A stretch of DNA of 64,000 nt from Actinomycetes bacterium (GTDB taxonomy: Bacteria > Actinomycetota > Actinomycetes > Mycobacteriales > Mycobacteriaceae), in assembly GCA_022601135.1 (NCBI GenBank), contig JAHZJB010000160.1:17072-81071 (forward strand), written 5' to 3'. How positions within the stretch are numbered: the first letter of the stretch is position 1; each line of letters begins with the position of its first letter. Shown here in pieces: positions 41,585-50,907 of the stretch. A program made the position numbers and the translations under genes. The notes under the pieces were generated by a model. That model ran no database searches. It saw nothing but the letters and a program-made list of their open reading frames with translations, and was not told where the DNA came from.

Positions 41585-43012
41585 ATGACTGAACCCAGCA
41601 TTCCAAGCGTCGGCGAACTCGCCCTCGAAGACCGGGCGGCTTTGCGCCGAGTTGCCGGCCTCTCGACCGAGTTGGCCGACGTGTCCGAGGTCGAGTACCG
41701 CCAGCTGCGCCTCGAACGGGTGGTCTTGGTCGGTGTCTGGACAGACGGAAGCGCCGCCGATGCCGAGGCGAGCCTGGCTGAGCTGGCGGCTCTGGCCCAG
41801 ACCGCCGGTTCTGAGGTGCTCGAGGGCCTGGTGCAGCGTCGGGACAAGCCCGATCCGTCGACGTACATCGGTTCGGGCAAGGCTCAGGAGTTGCGTGAGG
41901 TTGTCCTCGCCACCGGGGCGGACACCGTCATCTGCGACGGTGAGCTGAGCCCTGCCCAGCTCACCGCGTTGGAGAAAGCCGTCAAGGTCAAGGTCATCGA
42001 CCGCACCGCGTTGATCCTCGACATCTTTGCCCAGCACGCCACCAGCCGGGAGGGCAAGGCGCAGGTGGCCTACGCCCAGATGGAGTACATGCTTCCGAGG
42101 TTGCGCGGCTGGGGCGAGTCGATGTCGCGACAGGGGGGCGGTGCGGGCGGCAGTGGCGGCGGGGTAGGCACGCGCGGTCCCGGTGAGACCAAGATTGAGA
42201 CCGACCGACGTCGAATCCGCGAGCGAATGGCTAAGTTACGCAGAGAAATTCGTGGTATGAAACAGGTCCGCGACACCCAGCGCAGCCGCCGGGTCGGTAG
42301 CGACAAGCCGTCCGTGGCGATTGTTGGTTACACCAACGCGGGGAAGTCCAGCGTGCTCAACGCGCTGACCGGCGCCGGCGTGCTGGTCGAGAACGCGTTG
42401 TTCGCCACACTCGAGCCAACAACTCGCCGTGGCGAATTCGCGGATGGCCGGGAGTTCGTGCTGACCGATACGGTGGGGTTCGTTCGGCATCTGCCGACCC
42501 AGCTCGTCGAGGCATTTCGTTCCACCCTCGAGGAGGTCGCCGACGCCGATCTGTTGCTGCATGTCGTCGACGGTTCGGATGTCAACCCGCTGTCGCAGAT
42601 CAGCGCGGTGCGGCACGTCGTCAATGAGGTAATCCATGGCGCCGATCCGACGGCGACATCGGATTCGGAGGGTGACCGCCAGATCGCGCCAGAACTACTG
42701 GTGGTCAACAAGATCGATGCAGCCGGGGGCTTGGCGCTGGCGCAGCTGCGGCGGGCGCTGCCCGATGCGGTGTTCGTGTCCGCCCGTACCGGTGCCGGCT
42801 TGCCTCGCCTACAGTCGCGACTGGCGGAGATGATCGTTCCCCGGGATGTGGTGATTGATGTCACAATCCCTTACAGCCGTGGCGATCTGGTCAGCCGAGT
42901 ACACGCCGACGGTCGCGTCGATGCCTTGGAGCACAACGATTCTGGAACCAGGATCAAGGCGCGGGTGCCCGTTTCGCTGGCAAACGGACTGGGTGAGTTC
43001 GCAACCTTCTGA
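41585..43012 (+). CDS. hflX: Ribosome-associated GTPase HflX
   Basis: GTPase that binds and splits stalled ribosomes; in mycobacteria linked to macrolide and hypoxia responses. It has 475 residues. The N-terminal HflX domain includes DPSTYIGSGKAQEL and SRQGGGAGGSGGG, then the linker GPGETKIETDRR. The G domain has G1 GYTNAGKS (248-255), G3 DTVGF and G4 NKID. The 57-bp leader before the ATG is relatively AT-rich, and no clear ribosome site is visible. Confidence 0.96.
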   Translation: MTEPSIPSVGELALEDRAALRRVAGLSTELADVSEVEYRQLRLERVVLVGVWTDGSAADAEASLAELAALAQTAGSEVLEGLVQRRDKPDPSTYIGSGKAQELREVVLATGADTVICDGELSPAQLTALEKAVKVKVIDRTALILDIFAQHATSREGKAQVAYAQMEYMLPRLRGWGESMSRQGGGAGGSGGGVGTRGPGETKIETDRRRIRERMAKLRREIRGMKQVRDTQRSRRVGSDKPSVAIVGYTNAGKSSVLNALTGAGVLVENALFATLEPTTRRGEFADGREFVLTDTVGFVRHLPTQLVEAFRSTLEEVADADLLLHVVDGSDVNPLSQISAVRHVVNEVIHGADPTATSDSEGDRQIAPELLVVNKIDAAGGLALAQLRRALPDAVFVSARTGAGLPRLQSRLAEMIVPRDVVIDVTIPYSRGDLVSRVHADGRVDALEHNDSGTRIKARVPVSLANGLGEFATF

Positions 43013-43114
43013 CCGCGCTCGGTGCGGCCCATCGCCCCGGTGCGGTACCGTCATCGAGAACGTCGGCTGCGGACAGCTCTTCGCAATCTCTTGGAGTACA
43101 TCCGCCCGAGTCTG

Positions 43115-43258
43115 ATGGACAACGTCGACGACACATCACTCACCACGCAGATCACCTACTACGGCGAAACCGCCACTGTGTGCACACTCCCGCTGGACGG
43201 ACTCCGTCGCGGTTGCCCGGGCACACGCTGCCCGAACAGGCTGGAAAGGCACACATGA
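43115..43258 (+). CDS. Candidate 47-residue leader ORF upstream of the DEAD-box helicase
   Basis: MDNVDDTSLTTQ, then a Tyr/Thr-rich middle and a Cys/Arg-rich end, GLRRGCPGTRCPNRLERHT. Its TGA stop overlaps the helicase ATG (ATGA), which is what a translationally coupled leader would show. The ribosome site is weak (GAG at 43108-43110). No family recognised. It could be an attenuation or coupling peptide, or merely an open frame within a 5' leader; codon composition is mycobacterial. Confidence 0.45.
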   Translation: MDNVDDTSLTTQITYYGETATVCTLPLDGLRRGCPGTRCPNRLERHT

Positions 43259-44586
43259 CCACGCAATCCTTCGCTGACCTTGGCGTGCCCGCGCCACTGG
43301 TGCGGGTGCTGACCGAGCACGGCATCACCCATCCGTTCCCCATCCAGTCGGCAACCCTGCCCGACGCCCTCGCCGGTAGCGACGTGCTCGGCCGTGGGAA
43401 GACCGGCAGCGGAAAAACGCTCGCGTTTTCCCTCCCGCTGGTGGCGACGTTGACCGGTCGCCGCAGCCAACCGTCGCGTCCGACCGGTCTGGTCCTGGCT
43501 CCCACCCGCGAGCTTGCCACCCAGATCACTGCCGTATTGCAACCTCTGGCCACCGCCTCGGGGCTGCGCGTCGCCACGATCTTCGGCGGCGTGTCGCAGA
43601 ACAAGCAGGTCAGTGCACTCCGTTCCGGAGTCGACATCGTGGTGGCCTGCCCCGGCCGCCTCGAGGACCTGATGGGGCAGAAGCTGGTTCGTCTCGACGA
43701 CGTGGCCACGACAGTCCTCGACGAGGCTGACCACATGGCCGATCTCGGTTTCCTGCCCGCCGTCACCCGCATCATGGCGGCGACCCCGGCCAAGGGCCAG
43801 CGGCTGTTGTTCTCCGCAACCCTGGACAATGGCGTCGACAAGCTCGTCCAGCGCTTCCTGCACAATCCGGTGCTGCACTCGGTGGACGACGTCGCCGCAG
43901 CGCCCGCCGCGATGACCCATCACGTGTTTCACGTCGGGGGAGCGCAACAGAAGAAGGATCTGGTGCTTCGATTGGCCTCTGGGATGGGGCGGCGGATTCT
44001 GTTCACGCGCACCAAACATCAAGCGCGAAAGCTCGCCAGGCAGCTGACCGAATCGGGCGTGCCGTCAGTGGATTTGCACGGCAACCTCTCCCAGCCGGCG
44101 CGTGACCGTAACCTCGCAGCGTTCACCGGCGGTACCGCCAGGGTGCTGGTGGCGACCGATATCGCCGCTCGTGGAGTGCATGTCGACGGCGTCGAACTCG
44201 TGGTGCACGTCGACCCGCCGATGGAGCACAAGGCCTACCTTCACCGCTCGGGACGTACCGCGCGCGCCGGCAGCGACGGTGACGTGGTCACCGTCGTGTT
44301 GCCCGAACAACGCAGGGATACTCAGCAACTGCTGCGCCGTGCGGGCATCACCGTGCGCCCTCAGGAAGTCACCGCAGAATCGGCGCCGGTGCATGCGCTG
44401 GTTGGCGAACTCGCACCGCGGCGCGCAGCGCCGAAAGTCGTCGCCCCGACGGCGAGAGCCGTCCAGCCCAGGCGTGACCGCGGTGTCGAGAACCGGCGCG
44501 GCGGCGCTGCCCGGGGTTCGCGAGGCAACCGGCGCCGCGGCACCCGCGGCTCCGGTGCTCGCGGGCACGCTCAATTCACGCCGTAG
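43255..44586 (+). CDS. DEAD-box RNA helicase (RhlE-like)
   Basis: A 443-residue ATP-dependent RNA helicase. Q motif region FPIQSATLPDAL; motif I GRGKTGSGKT (46-55, one extra Gly/Lys-rich turn compared with A-x-x-G-S-G-K-T); Ia PTRELATQI; Ib PGRL; II DEAD; III SAT. IV and V follow as LFTRTKHQARKLA and ATDIAARGVHVDGV, and VI as HRSGRTARAG. The C-terminal 60 residues are Arg/Gly-rich (RRGGAARGSRGNRRRGTRGSG), typical RNA-binding tails. Likely roles are ribosome assembly or mRNA decay; rnj at 9298 may act with it, though that is inference. Confidence 0.92.
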   Translation: MTTQSFADLGVPAPLVRVLTEHGITHPFPIQSATLPDALAGSDVLGRGKTGSGKTLAFSLPLVATLTGRRSQPSRPTGLVLAPTRELATQITAVLQPLATASGLRVATIFGGVSQNKQVSALRSGVDIVVACPGRLEDLMGQKLVRLDDVATTVLDEADHMADLGFLPAVTRIMAATPAKGQRLLFSATLDNGVDKLVQRFLHNPVLHSVDDVAAAPAAMTHHVFHVGGAQQKKDLVLRLASGMGRRILFTRTKHQARKLARQLTESGVPSVDLHGNLSQPARDRNLAAFTGGTARVLVATDIAARGVHVDGVELVVHVDPPMEHKAYLHRSGRTARAGSDGDVVTVVLPEQRRDTQQLLRRAGITVRPQEVTAESAPVHALVGELAPRRAAPKVVAPTARAVQPRRDRGVENRRGGAARGSRGNRRRGTRGSGARGHAQFTP

Positions 44587-44741
44587 GGCTGCATCCTCAC
44601 CGGCACCTGATCACTGGTGGCCGAGGGGTGCGCATCGTGATTGTTGGCTGTGCGGCCCAACACCCGCAGGCCCAACCATCCGGTTGGATGGGGTACGTTG
44701 GCACACAACAGCACCACATCATGGAAGGATCCGGAGATTCG

Positions 44742-45926
44742 ATGGGCTCTGCAACGAAACCAGCGGCTACCGGGGCCATCGCGTACGAGCGGACCCTGTT
44801 CGAACCCGAGCACGAGCTATTCCGCGAGTCCTTCCGCGCCTTCCTGGATCGGGACGTCGCGCCGTTTCATGAGGAGTGGGAGCGGGACAAGATCGTCGAT
44901 CGCGGCGTGTGGTTGGAGGCGGGCAAGCAGGGCTTTCTGGGCATGGCGGTGCCCGAGGAATACGGTGGTGGGGGCGTTTCGGACTTCCGTTACAACACCA
45001 TTGTCACTGAAGAGGCGACTGCGGGCCGGTACAGCGGATTGGGTTTCAGCCTGCACAACGACGTTGTTGCGCCGTATCTGATCAGGCTGGGCACCGAAGA
45101 GCAGAAGCAGCGCTGGCTACCCAAGTTCTGCACAGGCGAACTGATCACCGCGATCGCCATGACCGAACCGGGTACCGGTAGCGACCTGCAGGGCATCAAG
45201 ACGAGGGCGGTCAAGGACGGCGACCACTACATCCTCAATGGCTCCAAGACGTTCATCACCAACGGCATCCATTCCGACTTGGTCATCGTGGTGGCTCAGA
45301 CCGACCCCGATAAAGGGGCGCTGGGGTTCTCGCTGATGGTGGTGGAGCGTGGCATGGCGGGGTTCGAGCGCGGTCGTCATCTCGACAAATTGGGACTGGA
45401 CGCGCAGGACACCGCCGAGTTGTCGTTCACGGATGTCAAGGTGCCGGTCGAGAACGTGATCGGCGAAGAGGGACAGGGCTTCGTCTATCTGATGGAGAAC
45501 CTGCCGCAGGAGCGGATCTCCATAGCCATCATGGCCGCCGCAGCGATGGAGGCGGTGCTGAAGGAGACCATCGAGTACGTCAAGGAGCGCAAGGCATTCG
45601 GAAAACCGATCGGCAGCTTCCAGAACAGCCGCTTCCTGCTGGCCGAATTGGCCACTGAGGCCACCGTGGTCCGCATGATGGTCGACGAATACGTCCGCTT
45701 GCACCTGGACGACAGTTTGACCGTCGAACAGGCCGCTATGGCCAAGTGGTATTCGACGGAAAAGCAGGTCCATCTGATCGACCGCTGCCTGCAATTACAC
45801 GGCGGCTATGGGTATATGCGCGAGTATCCGGTGGCACGGGCCTATCTTGACGCCCGGGTACAGACCATATACGGGGGAACATCGGAGATCATGAAGGAGA
45901 TCATCGGGCGGAGCCTGGGCGTATAA
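44742..45926 (+). CDS. fadE20: Acyl-CoA dehydrogenase FadE20
   Basis: FAD-dependent acyl-CoA dehydrogenase of beta-oxidation. The ATG at 44742 (MGSATK) has GGAG at 44732-44735; ATG 44721 is an alternative. It has 394 residues. FAD/substrate motifs are AMTEPGTGSDLQG (139-151), GSKTFITNG and the C-terminal GGYGYMREYPVARAYLD. The MCAD-type Glu near the end is Gly here (YGGTSEI). The catalytic base is therefore more likely Glu257 in LPQERISIA, as in isovaleryl- and long-chain enzymes. Substrate preference is inferred only. Confidence 0.93.
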   Translation: MGSATKPAATGAIAYERTLFEPEHELFRESFRAFLDRDVAPFHEEWERDKIVDRGVWLEAGKQGFLGMAVPEEYGGGGVSDFRYNTIVTEEATAGRYSGLGFSLHNDVVAPYLIRLGTEEQKQRWLPKFCTGELITAIAMTEPGTGSDLQGIKTRAVKDGDHYILNGSKTFITNGIHSDLVIVVAQTDPDKGALGFSLMVVERGMAGFERGRHLDKLGLDAQDTAELSFTDVKVPVENVIGEEGQGFVYLMENLPQERISIAIMAAAAMEAVLKETIEYVKERKAFGKPIGSFQNSRFLLAELATEATVVRMMVDEYVRLHLDDSLTVEQAAMAKWYSTEKQVHLIDRCLQLHGGYGYMREYPVARAYLDARVQTIYGGTSEIMKEIIGRSLGV

Positions 45927-46110
45927 GCCGGGTCCCAATCTTTCTTTCCGTTCAATCGGCGCGGTTGCTTGGTAATTCGGGCCCACTGACGCAGAGTGAA
46001 CGGACGCGGTACTTTCGGCAAGGCTTTCCGACCCTTCCTTTCGGTGGCAATACGAGGGAAATCGAGGATGATTGCCGAGGGAAACTTGTCGCCGACCGCG
46101 GGGAGGATTA

Positions 46111-48105
46111 ATGATCCGGCAGCCAATGCTGCGAATGCGTCTGGCCGGTCGCGCGACCATTGGGCTGGTGGGAGTCGCCGTGGCGCTCCTGGTGGCGCCT
46201 ATGGTGACCGCGTCGCCTGAGTCCGACGCCAGCGATGCGATCACCGCGGCCTGGGAAGCCAACGGTGGGGACGCAGGTCCGCTGGGGCCCAAGGCAGGGG
46301 ATGTCTATCCCGCCGGCGCCGGTTTCGCGCAGAACTTCGCCTCGGGCACGATGTTCTTCACTCCCGACACCGGCGCACATTTCATGCAGGGCGCGATCCT
46401 GCAGAAGTATGAGTCGCTGGGCGGTCCCGCCGACAGCGATCTGGGTTTCCCGACCATCGACGAGGGGCCGGGCCGTGCAGCGGGCAGCCGCAATAGCACG
46501 TTTAGCGCCGCGGACAACCCGGTCATCTTCTGGACCCCGGACACCGGTGCAAGGGTAGTTCGAGGCGCGATCAACGCGGCATGGGACGAGTTGGGCGGAT
46601 CATCCGGGGTGCTGGGCGTGCCCGCCGAGGATGCTACTCAGGACGGGGCCGTCATCTCGCAGAAATTCACCGACGGTGAGCTGTCCTATGACACCCGGAC
46701 CGGGACGTTCACTTCGGTCCCGCCCGAGCTTGCCGATCAGCTGACGGACTTGGCGGTCCCCGGCGATCCGCTGTCAGCGATCGATGACGCTCGGCGGGCT
46801 GCCGGGGGGCGGCTGGGGCCGCTGGGTGCGGCGGTGGGCGAGCCGTACCCGATCGGTGCCGATGGACTGGCGCAGGATTTCGTCAACGGCAAGATCTTCT
46901 ATAGTCCGGCAACAGGCGCCAATGTCGTAACCGGACAGGTGTTGGCCAAGTACGAGAGCGTCGGCGGCCCCGAGGGTGATCTCGGCTTCCCGATCACCAG
47001 CGAGGTGGACGGCGGAGTGGCACTGGCGAGCCGGATGAGCACGTTCGCTGCCGATGACAAACCGTTGATCTTCTGGACGCCTGACCACGGAGCCGTGATC
47101 GTCCGCGGCCCGATGAGAATCGCATGGGAAAAACTTGGCGGTGCTACCGGCGAGATCGGTGTGCCCAAGTCGGACCAGACCCAGAACGGCGAAGTCATCA
47201 CGCAGACTTTCGGCGGCGGAAGTATCTCCTGGAACTCCGAGACCAAGAAGTTCAGCACCGAACCCGCCAAATTCGCTTCGCAGTTGGCCGGCCTGCAGGT
47301 GCCTGAACAGGAAGTGCCGCCTGCGCCGCCGGCGTCGGATCGCGACGACCGCGCGTGGTTCACGTGGACATGGTGGTGGCTGCTGGCCGTGGTGCCGGTC
47401 TTGCTGCTGGTGGGCTTGGTGGTCGTCGCCGCTATTCGCAACCGCCAGCGCGGTCGCGAGGATGACCTGTTTGGCCCGGACCTCGGCAGTCGGGTGGACG
47501 ACGGTCGAGAATTCGAAGCGGGCCTGCCGATTGGGGACCAGCGCGATGAGCCCGGCCGGGAGGACGCCCTGTTCGGCGACCGCTACGCTCGTGAGGGACT
47601 CGAATCGTTGACTGCGGCCGGACCGGAGGGGCAGTCCGCCTCCGACGAGTTGTCCCCGGGGCCGCTGAGCTTTTGGGGCGCGCCGGTCGCACCGGCGTCA
47701 TCGCACGAACCCGAGGACGAATTCAGGGAACTTGTTGCCCAGGGGGAGGACCCGGACGCCGTCGACACCACGCCGACGCGAATTCCGACGGCCGCAGAGC
47801 TCGCCGCGGCCGCTCCGATTGCCACGTACGAGGACGCGCCGTCGGAGGCGTTCGACCGGGAGTCGGCGTCTGACACCGGCCGCCACGCACGGATCGATGT
47901 GGACGAACCGACGCGCTCGGCGCCCGCGATGCGCCTGCCGCTTGACGATCCGTCCGAAATTCCTGAGGGCTATCCGATCAAGGCAGACACCAGGTCGGGC
48001 CGGTACTGGTTGCCTGGAAGCGTCGATTACGACCAGGCACCCGCCGAGATCTGGTTCGCCAGTGAGGAAATGGCCCGCATGAACGGCTTCCTCCTAGGCG
48101 ACTAG
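46111..48105 (+). CDS. LGFP-repeat cell-envelope membrane protein
   Basis: A 664-residue protein anchored in the membrane with a large outside domain. A signal sequence (about 1-35) leads into about six LGFP-type repeats, such as LGGPADSDLGFPTIDE, LGGSSGVLGVP, VGGPEGDLGFPITSE and LGGATGEIGVP. Each repeat carries a WTPDTGA/FTPDTGA strand. A Trp-rich membrane helix is at about 417-441, then a cytosolic acidic tail. LGFP repeats bind the mycolyl-arabinogalactan envelope in corynebacterial relatives. Matches M. tuberculosis Rv2721c by position. GGGAGG precedes the ATG at 46111. Confidence 0.9.
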   Translation: MIRQPMLRMRLAGRATIGLVGVAVALLVAPMVTASPESDASDAITAAWEANGGDAGPLGPKAGDVYPAGAGFAQNFASGTMFFTPDTGAHFMQGAILQKYESLGGPADSDLGFPTIDEGPGRAAGSRNSTFSAADNPVIFWTPDTGARVVRGAINAAWDELGGSSGVLGVPAEDATQDGAVISQKFTDGELSYDTRTGTFTSVPPELADQLTDLAVPGDPLSAIDDARRAAGGRLGPLGAAVGEPYPIGADGLAQDFVNGKIFYSPATGANVVTGQVLAKYESVGGPEGDLGFPITSEVDGGVALASRMSTFAADDKPLIFWTPDHGAVIVRGPMRIAWEKLGGATGEIGVPKSDQTQNGEVITQTFGGGSISWNSETKKFSTEPAKFASQLAGLQVPEQEVPPAPPASDRDDRAWFTWTWWWLLAVVPVLLLVGLVVVAAIRNRQRGREDDLFGPDLGSRVDDGREFEAGLPIGDQRDEPGREDALFGDRYAREGLESLTAAGPEGQSASDELSPGPLSFWGAPVAPASSHEPEDEFRELVAQGEDPDAVDTTPTRIPTAAELAAAAPIATYEDAPSEAFDRESASDTGRHARIDVDEPTRSAPAMRLPLDDPSEIPEGYPIKADTRSGRYWLPGSVDYDQAPAEIWFASEEMARMNGFLLGD

Positions 48106-48119
48106 CTGCCGCTCGCGTG

Positions 48120-48836
48120 TCAGATCTTGCGGATGACGGTGACTACTTTGCCGAGCACGGCGGCGTCGTTGCCGGGAATGGGATCGAATGCGGGATTATG
48201 CGGCATGAGCCAAACTTGACCACGCGTGCGCTTGAGCGTCTTCACGGTGGCCTCACCATCGATCATCGCCGCGACGATATCGCCGTTGTCGGCGACGCTC
48301 TGCTGCCTGACCACCACCCAGTCCCCGTCGCAGATCGCGGCGTCAACCATAGATTCACCAACCACCTTGAGCAGGAATAGCGAGCCCTCACCAACGAGTT
48401 CGCGGGGCAGTGGGAAAACGTCCTCGACAGCTTCCTCAGCCAGAATGGGTCCGCCGGCGGCAATCCGGCCGAGTACGGGGACGTAGGTCGGATCCGGCAA
48501 CGCGTCGGAACCCGACACGTCGGTGGTCACGACGTGCGTGCCGCCATCACGGGAGTCGTGGGAGTCGTGGGACCCGCGGACGTCGACAGCGCGGGGGCGG
48601 TTCGGGTCGCGGCGGAGATAGCCCTTGCGCTCGAGAGTGCGTAGCTGGTGGGCAACCGATGAGGTCGAGGTCAGCCCTACCGCATCGCCGATCTCCCTGA
48701 TGCTCGGCGGATACCCACGAGTCGTCACCGATGCGCGGATGACATCGAGGATCGTGCGTTGACGGTCGGTGAGGTCCGAATCGCGCCCACTCTGTGCGCC
48801 GGCGGTGTCGGTGCTGCCGCTGCTGTCATCGCTCAT
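48120..48836 (-). CDS. lexA: SOS repressor LexA
   Basis: Represses the SOS regulon until RecA filaments trigger self-cleavage. It has 238 residues from the ATG at 48836. The N-terminal winged helix is [41 protein letters not shown]. The Ala-Gly cleavage site is in GRIAAGGPI, catalytic Ser in VVGESMVDA, and Lys in [10 protein letters not shown]. An SOS box lies 33 bp upstream (48869-48884), giving autorepression. It is divergent from the LysM SOS gene. Confidence 0.97.
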   Translation of the reverse strand: MSDDSSGSTDTAGAQSGRDSDLTDRQRTILDVIRASVTTRGYPPSIREIGDAVGLTSTSSVAHQLRTLERKGYLRRDPNRPRAVDVRGSHDSHDSRDGGTHVVTTDVSGSDALPDPTYVPVLGRIAAGGPILAEEAVEDVFPLPRELVGEGSLFLLKVVGESMVDAAICDGDWVVVRQQSVADNGDIVAAMIDGEATVKTLKRTRGQVWLMPHNPAFDPIPGNDAAVLGKVVTVIRKI

Positions 48837-48868
48837 GGGTCCGAATGTAACCCGGACCGGCCCGATAA

Positions 48869-48884
48869 TCAAACATGTGTTCGA
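48869..48884 (-). promoter_or_regulatory. SOS box of lexA
   Basis: TCAAACATGTGTTCGA matches TCGAAC-N4-GTTCGA with one mismatch (A for G at position 3). It lies 33 bp upstream of the lexA ATG, overlapping the expected promoter, so LexA would repress its own gene. Confidence 0.88.
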
Positions 48885-48981
48885 GGCGAGTCGGCCTGCG
48901 GCGGGGTTCGACGTTCAATCCGGAAGCCGGTGCGGGCGGGTTGTCGGCGGCCTCGGCTAACGTCCGATTGATCGCAACGGT

Positions 48982-48997
48982 TCGATCACATGTTCTA
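48982..48997 (+). promoter_or_regulatory. SOS box 1 of the LysM gene (imperfect)
   Basis: TCGATCACATGTTCTA resembles TCGAAC-N4-GTTCGA with one mismatch in each half. It is 70 bp before the ATG at 49068 and just upstream of the better box at 49002. Confidence 0.65.
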
Positions 48998-49001
48998 CTA
49001 T

Positions 49002-49017
49002 TCGAACGCATGATCGA
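49002..49017 (+). promoter_or_regulatory. SOS box 2 of the LysM gene
   Basis: TCGAACGCATGATCGA matches TCGAAC-N4-GTTCGA with a single mismatch. It lies 50 bp before the ATG at 49068. Two boxes here fit the strong SOS induction reported for the M. tuberculosis ortholog Rv2719c. Confidence 0.82.
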
Positions 49018-49067
49018 GTACTGTTCGAACATAGAAGCGAAACGCTCGGTATGGAAAGGGTAGGCAG

Positions 49068-49562
49068 ATGACGATCCTCCACACTCGCGAGGCCTGGACC
49101 GAATTCGGGTGCGAGTCCCCACATGACGTGTGTGACACGGTCCAGGCACCTGTGGTCGCCGTGCCGCGGCGGCGGCCGGCTGCAAACTCGCGGAGACCCC
49201 GGTCGTCGCGGCCAGGCGGGGCGCCGCTGCGCTATCGCGGAACGGGCGTGCTGGTCTCGCGGGCATCGCATCGGCGGCCGGTCACACCTGCGACCACTGT
49301 GGCGTTGGCGCTGATCGCCGGCATGATCACCTTGTGGTTGGGGCTGGTCGCCCAGTTCGGAGGCATGGACGGTGGCCCGGTCCAGGTTCCCGCACGTCTT
49401 GCAGTAGTGCAGGTGCAGCCCGGTGAATCACTGCAGCAAGTCGCGGAACGGGTGGCGCCCGATGCGCCTGTCGGAGATGTCGTCGCGCGAATCCGCGACC
49501 TGAACGAACTCGAGTCGGCGGAGCTGAGCGCCGGACAGACACTCGTCGCTCCGGTCGGCTGA
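49068..49562 (+). CDS. chiZ: SOS-induced LysM cell-wall protein (ChiZ-like)
   Basis: A 164-residue membrane protein orthologous by position to Rv2719c/ChiZ, which is induced by DNA damage and delays division by acting on the septal wall. A cytosolic basic N-terminus (about 1-70, RPRSSRPGG) leads to one membrane helix (about 77-98, [20 protein letters not shown]). An external LysM domain follows ([24 protein letters not shown] to the end). A GGTAGGCAG ribosome region precedes the ATG. Direct wall hydrolysis by this protein is debated; the LysM part only shows peptidoglycan binding. Confidence 0.9.
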   Translation: MTILHTREAWTEFGCESPHDVCDTVQAPVVAVPRRRPAANSRRPRSSRPGGAPLRYRGTGVLVSRASHRRPVTPATTVALALIAGMITLWLGLVAQFGGMDGGPVQVPARLAVVQVQPGESLQQVAERVAPDAPVGDVVARIRDLNELESAELSAGQTLVAPVG

Positions 49563-49717
49563 CCTGCAGCAGGCAGTCTGCACATCCTGTTGGTCCACCT
49601 GTAAGGAGCGGCGACGTGAGGTACACGCCAAGAGGCCCGGGGCCGGGCCGCACGCGGGCCGCACAGGTACGCTCGAAGGCGTTCGAAGCAGGCTGCAGGT
49701 ACGGCGAAGGAGCGGTG

Positions 49718-50191
49718 ATGCACTGTCCGTTCTGCCGTAATCCCGATTCCCGGGTGGTCGATTCCCGCGAGACCGACGAAGGACAGGCGATCCGTCGTCG
49801 CAGGTCATGCACAGACTGCGGGCGCCGATTCACCACTGTTGAGACAGCGGTGCTTGCGGTCGTCAAGCGCAGCGGCGTCACCGAGCCCTTCAGTCGGGAG
49901 AAGGTCATACAGGGCGTGCGCCGATCCTGTCAGGGCCGCCAGGTGGATGACGATGCGCTCAATCTACTGGCTCAGCAAGTCGAAGATGCGGTGCGAGTGA
50001 CGGGTTCTGCCGAGGTGCCCAGTCATGACGTCGGCCTGGCGATCCTCGGGCCACTACGTGAGCTCGACGAGGTGGCTTACCTGAGGTTCGCCTCGGTCTA
50101 CCGCTCGTTCTCATCGGCCGAGGATTTTGAGCGAGAGATCGCGGCGCTGCGGGCGCAGCGTGCAGAACCAATCCAGGGTGAGACCGTTTAG
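49718..50191 (+). CDS. nrdR: Ribonucleotide reductase regulator NrdR
   Basis: ATP/dATP-sensing repressor of nrd genes. The ATG at 49718 has AAGGAG just upstream and gives 157 residues. The zinc ribbon uses Cys3, Cys6, Cys31 and Cys34 ([15 protein letters not shown]). An ATP-cone domain follows ([19 protein letters not shown]). In-frame codons upstream of 49718 are not supported. The gene downstream is convergent and overlaps its stop by 4 bp. Confidence 0.96.
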   Translation: MHCPFCRNPDSRVVDSRETDEGQAIRRRRSCTDCGRRFTTVETAVLAVVKRSGVTEPFSREKVIQGVRRSCQGRQVDDDALNLLAQQVEDAVRVTGSAEVPSHDVGLAILGPLRELDEVAYLRFASVYRSFSSAEDFEREIAALRAQRAEPIQGETV

Positions 50192-50874
50192 TCGATCTGA
50201 CTGACTCCGTCGTCGGCGACCCGCCCGGCAATGCGCACCCAACCGTCGGGGCTCCAGACGGTCCTGATGACCGACCCCAGCCCCTGCACGATGGTCAGGT
50301 CGCGGCTGAGGTGTTCGGTCATCCGGACGGCTGCCGAGCCGGTCGCTTCGTCTTCGGCAACTCCCAAGGTTGGAGCGAACACCCGGGATCTGATTGTGCC
50401 TTCCGTTTCGTCCAGCCAGGTCCATAGGTAGTGCTCGGCGTCGTCGGGGTAGTCGTCGGGCTCGGCGGCCGACAACTCGTCGACCGTGGCGAGGAGATGG
50501 ATCGAAAAGTCGGGCGCCCATTCGGCACGCGCGCTGACCGATGTGAGGTCGCCGGTGTAGCTCACTTGCACAATCCCGGCGGGCACCTGCAATGTTTTTA
50601 CCGGTCGCTGCTGCCGCATGAGCCACCACGACGCGCCGACCGTCGGATGCCCGGCGAAGGGGATTTCTACTGTGGGCGTGTGGATATGGGCATGCGCGGT
50701 ATGAGCTCCCGCATCGGGCAGGGTGACGAATATGGTCTCGCTATAGCCTAGTTCGCTGGCGATGCGCTGCCGGTCCGCCGGGTCCACGGTTGCTGCGTCC
50801 ACCACGCCCAGCGGGTTGCCGAATCTGCCGTCCTCGTCGGTGAATACGCGCAGCACTGTCACGTCGATGGCCAT
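50188..50874 (-). CDS. PhzF-family isomerase/epimerase-like protein
   Basis: A 228-residue PhzF/DapF-fold protein. Glu46 in [10 protein letters not shown] corresponds to the PhzF catalytic Glu. FAGHPTVGA is at 73-81, and [11 protein letters not shown] near the C-terminus is the second half-site. The family includes isomerases of dihydro-hydroxyanthranilate and unknown metabolites. No phenazine genes are nearby, so the physiological substrate is unknown. Matches Rv2716 by position. Confidence 0.88.
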   Translation of the reverse strand: MAIDVTVLRVFTDEDGRFGNPLGVVDAATVDPADRQRIASELGYSETIFVTLPDAGAHTAHAHIHTPTVEIPFAGHPTVGASWWLMRQQRPVKTLQVPAGIVQVSYTGDLTSVSARAEWAPDFSIHLLATVDELSAAEPDDYPDDAEHYLWTWLDETEGTIRSRVFAPTLGVAEDEATGSAAVRMTEHLSRDLTIVQGLGSVIRTVWSPDGWVRIAGRVADDGVSQID

Positions 50875-50907
50875 GACTCGATGCTACGTGCTGCGCCCCT
50901 GTCGGGG

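Noticed and set aside
45927..46110. AT-richer 184-bp leader before the LGFP-repeat gene, considered as a riboswitch
   Set aside because: No conserved aptamer core recognised; only a GGGAGG ribosome site can be supported.
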